A DNA stretch of 64,000 nt from CAZRSW01 sp964602845 (GTDB lineage: Bacteria > Chloroflexota > Dehalococcoidia > Lucifugimonadales > UBA826): positions 1 to 64,000 of the forward strand of contig CAZRSW010000003.1 of NCBI GenBank assembly GCA_964602845.1. The letters are read 5' to 3'. Of the stretch, positions 9,194 to 17,502 are shown piece after piece. The notes beneath the pieces are model-generated. The model saw only the letters and a list, made by a program, of their open reading frames with translations. It made no database searches and was not told the DNA's origin. Both the position numbers and the translations under genes were made by a program. How positions within the stretch are numbered: position 1 is the stretch's first letter; each line of letters opens with the position of its first letter.

Positions 9194-9373
9194 AGCCCTA
9201 GGGTATTAAACAGCAGATCATCTGTTGTGGATCAATATGGAAAAGTCATTGGAGTTAATGGCCTACGAATCGCTGATGCTTCGATAATGCCGGACTGCGT
9301 GCGATCAAATATAAATACAACGGTGTTAACAATTGGTGAAAGAATCGCTGACTTTATAATGAAGGGGCTTTAA
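9194..9373 (+). pseudogene. C-terminal remnant of a GMC oxidoreductase
   Basis: Directly after the uvrB stop, a different frame (codons in phase with GTT at 9224) reads SSVVDQYGKVIGVNG, then LRIADASIMPD, then TTVLTIGERIADFI, and ends at TAA 9371-9373. This is the conserved C-terminal FAD-domain end of glucose-methanol-choline oxidoreductases (known pattern: VVD-x-x-L-x-V-x-G-V-x-x-LRV-x-DAS-x-MP...N-x-x-x-x-T-x-x-I-x-E-x-x-AD-x-I). About 60 of the roughly 530 residues remain, with no start and no N-terminal dinucleotide-binding motif. It is a deletion scar, or an assembly chimera at this point. Confidence 0.75.
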
Positions 9374-9428
9374 ACAAAATGATACCGGTATAAACCCCAA
9401 TCACTCTCAAAATCTGCTGGCTCCTAAA

Positions 9429-9479
9429 TTGACACGTAATGAATAGGAATATAAAATCTATTCCTGACCAAATAGGTCA
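9429..9479 (+). promoter_or_regulatory. Promoter and palindromic operator-like site of the sufT-mrp pair
   Basis: TTGACA (9429-9434), a 17-nt spacer, then TAAAAT (9452-9457) form a near-consensus sigma70 promoter. Right at the expected transcript start is a perfect inverted repeat, TGACC-AAATA-GGTCA (9465-9479), a plausible repressor site. The first gene begins at 9515 with an SD GAGGA a few bases ahead. The factor is unknown. Confidence 0.6.
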
Positions 9480-9514
9480 ACTAGTTCGCTGAAACACTTA
9501 GAGGAAGATATAAT

Positions 9515-9829
9515 ATGACAGACGTTGCAGTAATTTCTCGTGACGACGTTCTTGAGGCTCTTAGAGATGTCTATGACCCAGAAATTCCGGTTAACATAGT
9601 CGACTTAGGACTCGTGTATGACGTCGCAGTTGATGACTGTGATGTTGACATTAAAATGACACTTACATTCGCCGGTTGCGGCATGGGGCCATATATAGCA
9701 CAACAGGCGGAATGGAGACTCGCGGAAATAGACGGTATTGAGGATATTAGTGTTGACCTAGTTTTCGATCCTCCTTGGACACCTGAAATGATTACTGAAG
9801 AAGGTAAAAGATTATTAGGATTGGATTGA
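9515..9829 (+). CDS. MIP18/SufT-family (DUF59) metal-sulfur cluster assembly protein
   Basis: 104 residues of the MIP18 family: SRDDVLEALRDVYDPEIPVNIVDLGLVYDV-type opening, the conserved Cys in TFAGCGMGP (the family usually has T-x-x-GCP), and VDLVFDPPWTPEMI at the end. Members help mature or transfer Fe-S clusters (SufT, PaaD, and the N-terminal domain of many Mrp proteins). It lies 54 nt upstream of an Mrp-type ATPase, and together they correspond to the two halves of a fused Mrp. It has its own strong promoter. Confidence 0.87.
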   Translation: MTDVAVISRDDVLEALRDVYDPEIPVNIVDLGLVYDVAVDDCDVDIKMTLTFAGCGMGPYIAQQAEWRLAEIDGIEDISVDLVFDPPWTPEMITEEGKRLLGLD

Positions 9830-9883
9830 TAGTTTAGCTAGTCGTCTTCTGATAAACAGGCAACAAAGGGTTCTAAATTTCCA

Positions 9884-10693
9884 ATGAATCAATCAGGTAA
9901 CCCTGCCCAAGCACGTGCCCGCATTGAGGCAATGAAACGGCAGTTTGAACAGAAAAGGGCAATTGACGAGGCCCTGGGCAGTATAACTTCAAAAATTGGT
10001 ATATACAGCGGGAAAGGCGGCGTCGGTAAGACAACCGTCGCAGTCAACATAGCGACAACCTTGGCGAATGATGGCGCTACTGTGGGTTTATTGGACGTAG
10101 ATATAGACTGCCCCAATGTCGTTCGAGCAATGAAGATTGCAGAACAACCAGTTATGGGTAATGACCAAAAAATGATTCCCCCTGAAAGGTTCGGAGTGAA
10201 GGTGATGTCTATGGCATTCTTTCAAGAAAACGAAGATGAGGCGATCATCTGGCGCGGCCCGATGGTACATAATGCCATCAACCAATTACTTCAAACAACA
10301 AACTGGGGCGAGTTGGACTACCTAATAGTAGATCTACCGCCAGGGACATCTGATTCACCATTAACAGTGATGCAATCACTTAGTATGGACGGGTTTATCA
10401 TAGTCACCACTCCTCAAGAATTAGCAAAAGTAGACGCAAAGCGATCGATAAACATGATTCGGAAATTGAAAGTTAATATCTTAGGAATTGTGGAAAATTT
10501 CTCTGGGAGTATATTCGGCGCTGGCGCCGGTAAAGAAATAGCAGAGGAATTAGCACTAGATTATCTGGGCCATCTGGATATACGATCAGAGTATTTAGAT
10601 TCCAATTTACCAGCATCACTAATCAATAATGACATTTTAAACTCATATCGTGCCATTTCTAAAAAGGCCCTAGACTCGCTTCAGCAAGCCTAA
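9884..10693 (+). CDS. Mrp/NBP35-family P-loop ATPase lacking the C-terminal CxxC
   Basis: 269 residues of the Mrp/ApbC/NBP35 deviant-Walker ATPases, which carry Fe-S clusters. The deviant Walker A is YSGKGGVGKTTVAVN (about residues 43-57) and the switch region LIVDLPPGTSDSPLTVMQ is clear. In typical members a segment like ENMSYFVCPHCG supplies the Fe-S-bridging cysteines. Here the same place reads ENFSGSIFGAGAGKEIAEE: shorter, with no cysteine. The protein may therefore not hold a dimer-bridging cluster in the standard way, or may rely on the upstream DUF59 partner. The stop overlaps the stop of the convergent pgi by 4 nt. Confidence 0.87.
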   Translation: MNQSGNPAQARARIEAMKRQFEQKRAIDEALGSITSKIGIYSGKGGVGKTTVAVNIATTLANDGATVGLLDVDIDCPNVVRAMKIAEQPVMGNDQKMIPPERFGVKVMSMAFFQENEDEAIIWRGPMVHNAINQLLQTTNWGELDYLIVDLPPGTSDSPLTVMQSLSMDGFIIVTTPQELAKVDAKRSINMIRKLKVNILGIVENFSGSIFGAGAGKEIAEELALDYLGHLDIRSEYLDSNLPASLINNDILNSYRAISKKALDSLQQA

Positions 10694-12294
10694 TTAGTCT
10701 TTTCAACCTGTCGTATAAGCATGTGGAGACCCTCAACCAAGTTGTTTTTCAGGTCTACCTGCACTATTTCCCTACCTATATTTCTTAACGCATCCATATC
10801 TCCATTTGCTTGAGCTCGCCATATAGTAGAGAACGATTCCTCCAATGCAGTATCACATAAAGAACCTTTGGAATCACAAACTATTTGGAGATAGACACCA
10901 TTATTGGCTCCACCTTTATGAATCTGACCGGTCGAATGAAGATACTGTGGACCAAATCCTAGAGTCGTAGGAATACCGAACCCAGTTGTTATACTGCTTC
11001 TAAAATCCTGTAACAAATATTTTATGTCATCACGTAAGGGTACATAAGCCAGTATTGCTAAATACATTCCATCTTTTATGAATGAAAACAGCTCATTCAT
11101 GGGCTGATTCACATCTATATATTTAACCCGATCAGGTTTGGTGAGGCTTACGATATCATCTATATCAATCACCTTACTTTTATCCACGTCGGGTTGATCA
11201 AAAGGATTTATAGACAACACTGAAGCCACCAGGGCCATGGCAAATTCCCAACGAAACATTTCGCCCCCTAAGTCGTATAGGCTTGGCATTTCTATCTTGA
11301 ATACACCAGCACCCATTTTCCCCAGAGAATCTATAAGGTCGCTATCCTCCTTAGAATTTTCCACGCCAGAACATGTAATGTAAACAAACATTCGGTCAGT
11401 ACTATACTGGCTCAATTCGTAAATAGGTTCACCTACCACTGGTACTATCCCCTTCCCATCTTTTCCTAGACTTTCAGCAACCAGTTGCTCTATCCACGGT
11501 GAAAAACCATCAACAACGCCTGAGGTTAAAAGCGTCAGTTTGTCCTTACCTCTAACAAAATTACTGACTAAAAACATGGCCAATGCAAGCGATTCGTTCT
11601 CGCTAATAGAGTCAGATCGACTCCCCCTCGACATGTCAATACCAGACTGTAAAACATGAGAAATATCGATCCCGCTTAATAATGCTGGAAAAACACCTTG
11701 AAGTGACAACCCTGAGTAACGACCTCCTATCTGAGGATTGCCATACAATATTTCAGCAAAAGAATCTCTCTGTGCAAGAGAGTCAAGAGGCGAACCTTGG
11801 TCAGTTATCGCGATAAAACGGCTTCCCAATTCAGTATCCTCTATGTATTCGCTGGCCCACCCACGAAAAAACCGATACAGGCACATTGTTTCTAGGGTCT
11901 TTCCAGACTTAGAAGAAACCAAGAACATAGAACGGCAGGGGTCCAAAGATGATAGAACTTCAACAATAAAATCTTCCTCGATAGTGTCTATGACTAGCAC
12001 TCGGAGTCTAGAATCTCTAGGCAGCACGTCTAAAAAGGCTTTAGCGCCAAGACTACTACCCCCCATACCTAATAAAACAACCGTTTCTATAGCAGCCGTA
12101 TCAATACTACGAACAATCCCCATGAGCATATCAAGGTTATTCTTTGTCTCATTAGGCGCCTCTAGCCAACCTAGATGTTCTCTAGTGTTTTCGGCCGGAC
12201 CAGGCCACAATGTACAATCCTTATCCCAGATCCGACTGACTAAATCAACAAGATGACCTTCCATGAGATCACGGTTAGAAAAGTCGAACTCCAC
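10690..12294 (-). CDS. pgi: Glucose-6-phosphate isomerase
   Basis: 534 residues. The sugar-phosphate isomerase (SIS) fold is recognised by VVLLGMGGSSLGAKAFLD near residue 75, SSKSGKTLETMCLY for phosphate binding, and the later TLGFGPQYLHSTGQIHKGG. This version resembles the Pgi half of bifunctional transaldolase/Pgi proteins more than the E. coli enzyme. It interconverts glucose-6-phosphate and fructose-6-phosphate. It starts at a GTG (12294) behind GGGAG and lies 31 nt downstream of tal in the same operon. Confidence 0.88.
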   Translation of the reverse strand: MEFDFSNRDLMEGHLVDLVSRIWDKDCTLWPGPAENTREHLGWLEAPNETKNNLDMLMGIVRSIDTAAIETVVLLGMGGSSLGAKAFLDVLPRDSRLRVLVIDTIEEDFIVEVLSSLDPCRSMFLVSSKSGKTLETMCLYRFFRGWASEYIEDTELGSRFIAITDQGSPLDSLAQRDSFAEILYGNPQIGGRYSGLSLQGVFPALLSGIDISHVLQSGIDMSRGSRSDSISENESLALAMFLVSNFVRGKDKLTLLTSGVVDGFSPWIEQLVAESLGKDGKGIVPVVGEPIYELSQYSTDRMFVYITCSGVENSKEDSDLIDSLGKMGAGVFKIEMPSLYDLGGEMFRWEFAMALVASVLSINPFDQPDVDKSKVIDIDDIVSLTKPDRVKYIDVNQPMNELFSFIKDGMYLAILAYVPLRDDIKYLLQDFRSSITTGFGIPTTLGFGPQYLHSTGQIHKGGANNGVYLQIVCDSKGSLCDTALEESFSTIWRAQANGDMDALRNIGREIVQVDLKNNLVEGLHMLIRQVEKTN

Positions 12295-12325
12295 TCAGTC
12301 TCCCACTAAGGCCATGACCGCAACT

Positions 12326-13438
12326 CTACACCAGTATCTTGTTTCGTTTTTCGGCAATGTCCACTATGAGCTGATCATATGAATCCGAGAAAGCCTGTAG
12401 CCCATCTTTTAAAAGAATTGCTGAGATCTCAGTCAGATTGATTCCCAACCTCGATATTTCTTTAAGATGGTTGCGGGCCTCCTCGGGTTCACCAGTTAAA
12501 TGGTCAACTACACTGCCGTGATCCATGAAAGCCAGTAGGGTAGGATCGGCCATGGTATTTATAGAATCCACCCCAATCAAGTTATCTATATAAAGAACAT
12601 CACTAAGGTCCGGATTCTTTGTACTGGTACTCGCCCATAATGGCTTTTGTATTTTGGCCCCTTTGTAGGCAAGTTGCGAGAACCGCTCCATCTCAAATTC
12701 CTTCTTGAAATCAGCATAGGCTACCTTCGCGTTAGCGATTCCTGATCTACCAACCAATCCGCTACCAGATTGATCTCCAATCTCCCTTAGTTTCTCATCT
12801 ACGGCAGTATCTACTCGACTGACAAAGAACGATGCGACCGAGAACACCTTTGCAAGATCCTTCCCCGCTATCGCTAACTTCTCTAAGCCTGAGATATAGG
12901 CATTCCTAACTTCAGCATATACATCCGTAGAGAAAATCAAGGTTACATTAACGCTTATACCTTCTGATATCAGAGCCTCGACAGCACAAATACCCTCTTT
13001 TGTTCCTGGCACCTTAATCAGAGCATTCGGCCTGTCTATCTCTCGGTATAACCTGCGAGCCTCATCTATTGTGCCTTGAGTATCGTTGGCTAGATGCGGG
13101 TTAATTTCCAATGAAACATAACCATCCATTCCCAAGGATTGATCATACACCCCAGCCAGTAAATCAGCAGCAGATTGTATGTCCGCTATTGCAAGTTGTT
13201 CAAATATCCTCTTATCATCACTCCCAGACCTAGCGAAATGGATTATATCTTCATCATAAATTTTGCTAGACGAGATAGCTTTCTGGAATATGGTGGGATT
13301 CGACGTTAACCCTGTAATACCATGGTTAATTAAATTGCATAAATAATCATTGCGTAGCGTCTCTCGACTTATATTGTCATACCATGGGGATTGCCCTAAT
13401 TCCGACAATTGCTGAAGCTTTGATGCATTAGTTTTCAT
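12326..13438 (-). CDS. tal: Transaldolase
   Basis: 370 residues, the long transaldolase type known from actinobacteria. The substrate-binding opening is WYDNISRE followed by GITGLTSNPTIFQKAI, and the Schiff-base Lys is in ALIKVPGT near residue 140. Later the frame has VNVTLIFS and KPLWASTSTKNP. It moves a dihydroxyacetone unit between sedoheptulose-7-phosphate and glyceraldehyde-3-phosphate in the non-oxidative pentose phosphate pathway. The SD TAGGAG is 6 nt before the ATG. The tal-pgi pair probably forms one transcript linking the pathway to glycolysis. Confidence 0.92.
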   Translation of the reverse strand: MKTNASKLQQLSELGQSPWYDNISRETLRNDYLCNLINHGITGLTSNPTIFQKAISSSKIYDEDIIHFARSGSDDKRIFEQLAIADIQSAADLLAGVYDQSLGMDGYVSLEINPHLANDTQGTIDEARRLYREIDRPNALIKVPGTKEGICAVEALISEGISVNVTLIFSTDVYAEVRNAYISGLEKLAIAGKDLAKVFSVASFFVSRVDTAVDEKLREIGDQSGSGLVGRSGIANAKVAYADFKKEFEMERFSQLAYKGAKIQKPLWASTSTKNPDLSDVLYIDNLIGVDSINTMADPTLLAFMDHGSVVDHLTGEPEEARNHLKEISRLGINLTEISAILLKDGLQAFSDSYDQLIVDIAEKRNKILV

Positions 13439-13506
13439 GGTCAGCTCCTACTCAATTAAGTATTTAGAAAACCGATTACATTACTACGTTACCAGTCTCC
13501 AACCCG

Positions 13507-13512
13507 ATTATA
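13507..13512 (-). promoter_or_regulatory. Candidate -10 box of the tal-pgi operon
   Basis: On the minus strand this reads TATAAT, a perfect -10, about 70 nt upstream of the tal ATG. No good -35 hexamer is visible at 16-18 nt, so this is a weak call. The surrounding 170-nt spacer to the upstream VWA gene holds no credible protein. Confidence 0.35.
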
Positions 13513-13608
13513 TAACATCTAGAGATAGGCTAACTGGACCAAAGACCTACCGACAATACACCGCCATACTTTTTACATTTCATAGGCAGTCCAAACCACC
13601 TCCCAGAT

Positions 13609-16600
13609 CTACATTGTAAGTCTCCTGTAAAGGACTAAAAGACGCTCCGGTAGATCATTGATATTGTCCAATATTTCATACCCCATGTCGGAACACATTG
13701 TCTTTAAATAATCATGTCCATTCTTGTCGACCGTCAGACAGAACGAGTTGATACCAAGCAGTTTAGCCTCATCTAATGCTTTTTTCGTATCATGAACAGC
13801 GTATTCCTTTTCTACTCCCTCCCGACTATAGCCTCTATCTTGAGGTCGACCATCACTGATCAAAAACAATATCTTGGTCCTCGCATCCTGCTGATCCAAT
13901 TTGTATGTTGCATGTCTAATAGCCGGCCCCATCCTAGTCGCATGTAAAGGAGCCATTCTATCAATTCTACGTTTCACTTTATTGGAGAAAGCCTCCTGGA
14001 TATCTTTTATAGTGTAGAATTCCACATTCTCTCTTCCATAACCCGAAAAGCCGTATATTCCGTAAACATCTCCTATAGCTTCCAATGCGTTTATAAGAAG
14101 TACCATAGATTCCTTTTCAACATCTATGATCCTTTTATAAGTTCGCCTCATTTGCTCTCCACGTCTAGTCCTAAGCCATATCATGTATTCCACTGGGTCA
14201 TCCGGAGCGTCCCAATCATCTGCTCCATTTTTACCCTCATCTATAGCTTCCGCTGTAGAAGCACTAGTATCCAAGAGGAAAGCCACTGCAACATCCCTCT
14301 GAACTTTGTTCCTTCTCCAGTAAAATTTCTCGTCTGGACTAGCCCCCGTCTTAATATCCACCATGGCTTCAATAACATCGTCTATATCGATGTCCTCACC
14401 ATCCATCAGCTTCCGCTCCTTACGAAACATTTCTGGAACCATCATCTCAAATTGACGTCTTATTCTCGTTACCAAAGAACCATATTCGTGCAAAGTTGAG
14501 CTGAAATAAGCAGGATCTCCTTCCTGCATCGTTTTCTGTTTCACAATACACCAACGTGGCTTATAATCACCCGCCCTAAAATCCCATTCATCATAGACAA
14601 ATGTCTGAGGTTCGTCAGACACAAGTTCGCCACCATCTTCATCCACATGAATGAATGGACCTTGGGAATTATCAGGAGATTGCGGAAGATTTGACCCAAT
14701 TTCTTTCATGATATTGTCTGCAAACATCCCACTAGGCACCTCCAAATTACCCTGTAATGATTGCAAATCAAGCTCTGCGCTATTCTCCAAAAGCTCCTGA
14801 AGCTGTTCCTGAGATATAACTTCTCCATTCGACTGGGCCATCTCTTCTTGATCTTGCATCCTAAGCTGAGTCATAAGCTGAGCCAATTCCGGTTTAAAGT
14901 CCCCCCTATAATCCACCTCTTCCGCCGAATCATATTCCTCCTCCGAATCAGGTCTCAATTCCATTTCCATACCGCTGCCAATTTGCTTCAAAAGATCTTC
15001 AAGGTCTTCTGGATCCGAATATTCCTCATCACTTTGATCTTCCAGTTGGATATCATCCCAATTATCCTCAGGAACCTCCTCATTAGGGATTTGTGAAATA
15101 ATGGCATATATCCTCAATGCCGCCTCCGCTACGTCCTCCACGGTAGCCTCAGGTACCAAAACTCTATCCACGATACGTGCAACATCCCGAGCTTGCGGTC
15201 CGTATTTTTCAGGAGCTTGAAGTTCTTCATGCTGTTGAAGGCTGAGTTTCACCATAAATTCCACAAGAGCTTCACGGGCCGGCAAATCTCTTATAGCAGT
15301 CCTGTTTTCGTTGGAATCTCCTTGAACCTTTATATAGGATGCCTTTATGCCCGGATACTCGTGTTTGACTCTAGAATCTAGCCTGCCATCTTCAAGTACC
15401 GTGAAGATGTCTAACGAAAGCTTCCGGTCTTCAAAAAGATTAAAAAACCTCTGCATATCTGTCACCCAACCACGCTCCAAGCCAGCACCTTTTCTTGACA
15501 TGTCATCCGAATGTGCTTGAGCTCCATCATCTGAAACAGTCCCTACATCAGCTCGAATCGCCTCCAATTGTGACCTTAAGTTCTTAAACAATAAGCTGGG
15601 TGATTCAAATACAAAGTCAAAGCTGCCGAATTCCAAATGGGCAACTTGATGAGTCGATACCACCTTAAACCATGAAAAATTGTCGTGTTTGGTCTTATAT
15701 CGATCTACTGTAGGGGGCACGAAAACAGTGGATCCCTCTGTTGTGGGGGACTCTCCAGACACCCAACCTATATTCTTATCAATCAGATCATCAGTTGGAG
15801 CCAATTTTATTTCCGAACCCGCGAGGCCACGACAATACATTTCCATGACAGCTTTGATACGTTCGAACTCGATTCCAGAGGATAGAGCCTCTATAACATC
15901 TTCTGAGTGAGCAGACTCAACCCTGAAGAAAGCCAATCCTCCATCTCTATTTTGTCTAAGAGTATTAATTCCTTCCTCATACCACTTTTCAAACTGTGAA
16001 GGGGTCAGCCTCTCCATAACCTGAGGTGCGGATTTGATTAGCTCCGGCATAGCACTAGAATCTTCAGTGAGAATAGACTCTGACAAGCCTAGAACTACCC
16101 CATGATTTTCACTCTCCAGAGCCTCTAAAGCCTGAGAAATTTCCAGCATAGTACCAGGTATATTTGTTCCTCCGCCTTTAACTAAATTTTCTGACAATCT
16201 CAAAAATCTAAGCCGTTGGTCCTTATCAATCCTTGGTAGTGCCTGAGAACCGAGCTCAAAGAAAGCTTTGACATCCCGCCAACCACTGTCAACCAAGGAA
16301 GATGCAAGAGAAATAAAAATCTTTTTGTCATCGCCTACTAACGGAAATATCTTCTCTCCTAAAACTAGACATTCACTCGACAAGTCATAGGACCTATGAG
16401 AAAGACTGTCCAAGAAAGTAACAAATAATCCCAACTCCTGAAAAGATAAAGTATCTAACAATTTCGGGCTGTGTTGGAAAAATTTACAGGACAGAGTCGT
16501 CGATTTCCAAGTACCTTTATATAACCTACCTCCTAATTCCGCCCAACTCTCTATATGTCGTGATCTCAGTTTACTCATGGCTTCAGGACTAGCCTCAAAA

Positions 16601-16911
16601 TATGCGGAAGCCAAAGTAGGAGATTGATTGCATAGATCTGCACCACAACTCATCCATTTTAAGAAATAACTGTGCGGCATGAATGAGAGTACCATAGGGC
16701 TAACCGCATAAAAATTAGATGCTGCTTCCCAAGATCGGACAGTCTGATCAGCTATTCTTAATCCAACCTCAGCCCAATTAATTATTTGCTCATCATCAAG
16801 CCCCTGAGGCATACATTTGTTAGCCTCTTTGAATTTCTCGGTCACGATAGACGGAAAACGGTCCAGACGTTCTATCAAATCTTTCATCGCGGGAGACGAT
16901 TCTTTCAGCAC
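13609..16911 (-). CDS. Giant NorD-like VWA protein
   Basis: About 1100 residues. The last ~230 form a von Willebrand A domain with an intact MIDAS: D-x-S-x-S in FLLDTSAS (about residue 881), a Thr in HATRMGPAIRH and an Asp in ISDGRPQDRG, as in NorD/CbbO proteins that pair with MoxR-type AAA+ ATPases. The N-terminal ~350 residues hold degenerate units of about 35-40 residues of the form FF-x-x-SP...L...W-x-x-x-G-x-x-L, probably a helical solenoid. Residues ~610-760 are very acidic. NorD is usually ~600-800 residues, so this is long. The frame opens at a TTG (16926), but a GGAGG sits 6 nt before GTG 16911, which overlaps the NUDIX stop; I use the GTG. Likely role with the adjacent NorQ: ATP-driven activation of a metalloenzyme, client unknown. 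Confidence 0.78.
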   Translation of the reverse strand: MLKESSPAMKDLIERLDRFPSIVTEKFKEANKCMPQGLDDEQIINWAEVGLRIADQTVRSWEAASNFYAVSPMVLSFMPHSYFLKWMSCGADLCNQSPTLASAYFEASPEAMSKLRSRHIESWAELGGRLYKGTWKSTTLSCKFFQHSPKLLDTLSFQELGLFVTFLDSLSHRSYDLSSECLVLGEKIFPLVGDDKKIFISLASSLVDSGWRDVKAFFELGSQALPRIDKDQRLRFLRLSENLVKGGGTNIPGTMLEISQALEALESENHGVVLGLSESILTEDSSAMPELIKSAPQVMERLTPSQFEKWYEEGINTLRQNRDGGLAFFRVESAHSEDVIEALSSGIEFERIKAVMEMYCRGLAGSEIKLAPTDDLIDKNIGWVSGESPTTEGSTVFVPPTVDRYKTKHDNFSWFKVVSTHQVAHLEFGSFDFVFESPSLLFKNLRSQLEAIRADVGTVSDDGAQAHSDDMSRKGAGLERGWVTDMQRFFNLFEDRKLSLDIFTVLEDGRLDSRVKHEYPGIKASYIKVQGDSNENRTAIRDLPAREALVEFMVKLSLQQHEELQAPEKYGPQARDVARIVDRVLVPEATVEDVAEAALRIYAIISQIPNEEVPEDNWDDIQLEDQSDEEYSDPEDLEDLLKQIGSGMEMELRPDSEEEYDSAEEVDYRGDFKPELAQLMTQLRMQDQEEMAQSNGEVISQEQLQELLENSAELDLQSLQGNLEVPSGMFADNIMKEIGSNLPQSPDNSQGPFIHVDEDGGELVSDEPQTFVYDEWDFRAGDYKPRWCIVKQKTMQEGDPAYFSSTLHEYGSLVTRIRRQFEMMVPEMFRKERKLMDGEDIDIDDVIEAMVDIKTGASPDEKFYWRRNKVQRDVAVAFLLDTSASTAEAIDEGKNGADDWDAPDDPVEYMIWLRTRRGEQMRRTYKRIIDVEKESMVLLINALEAIGDVYGIYGFSGYGRENVEFYTIKDIQEAFSNKVKRRIDRMAPLHATRMGPAIRHATYKLDQQDARTKILFLISDGRPQDRGYSREGVEKEYAVHDTKKALDEAKLLGINSFCLTVDKNGHDYLKTMCSDMGYEILDNINDLPERLLVLYRRLTM

Positions 16912-17495
16912 GACGATTCCTCCCAAGTAACCCTGTCAAGAAGAGTAGCAAAGCCCTGCAGTATACGGGCAGTCGCCCCATAAACCAAGCGTCCATCAAA
17001 CGAGTAAATGGGCGACTTTACTACCTCTCCATCTCTTATATGAACTTCATCTCTTTGCAATTCCTTTCTGAATAGATCAAGTAATCGCACCTCTAAGACC
17101 TCTTCAACTTCCATTCGATTCACACTATACTCATATGGATATTTTATAATACCTACGAATGGGGTTATTATATATCCAGTACTAGTGACCACATTATCAA
17201 GGCTTCCTAGTACCTTCAGGTTAGATGGTTCAATCCCCATCTCTTCATTTGTCTCTCGCAAAGCAGTAAAAAGCAACCCAGCATCACTAGGATCCTTAAC
17301 TCCTCCAGGAAAAGCTATTTCCCCCTTGTGTCTACCTACCATACGGCTCCTACGGTTCAACACCATCCAATACTCACCCGAATTGCAAAACAGTACGATC
17401 ATCACGGCTGACACTTTTAAAGCTCCATTGCCGACCACCGCATGACTACACATGCGTATAGCTTTCGTGATCTCACTAAGCCCTAACGTCGTCAA
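16905..17495 (-). CDS. NUDIX hydrolase, CoA pyrophosphatase-like
   Basis: 196 residues. The NUDIX region HKGEIAFPGGVKDPSD, then LLFTALRETNEEMGI, fits the CoA pyrophosphatase (NudL, old UPF0035) variant, with conserved upstream arginines (NRRSRMVGRHKG). It would split CoA or its oxidised form into 3',5'-ADP and phosphopantetheine. It is 7 nt downstream of the NorQ-like gene and overlaps the start of the VWA gene by 7 nt, so it is translationally embedded in the operon that opens with coaE, the last step of CoA synthesis. A CoA-related role for at least part of the operon is possible. Confidence 0.82.
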   Translation of the reverse strand: MTTLGLSEITKAIRMCSHAVVGNGALKVSAVMIVLFCNSGEYWMVLNRRSRMVGRHKGEIAFPGGVKDPSDAGLLFTALRETNEEMGIEPSNLKVLGSLDNVVTSTGYIITPFVGIIKYPYEYSVNRMEVEEVLEVRLLDLFRKELQRDEVHIRDGEVVKSPIYSFDGRLVYGATARILQGFATLLDRVTWEESSC

Positions 17496-17502
17496 CTTTC
17501 AC

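Noticed and set aside
11738..12256. 172-codon open frame antisense to pgi
   Set aside because: Complete overlap with the well-supported pgi; no motifs of its own.
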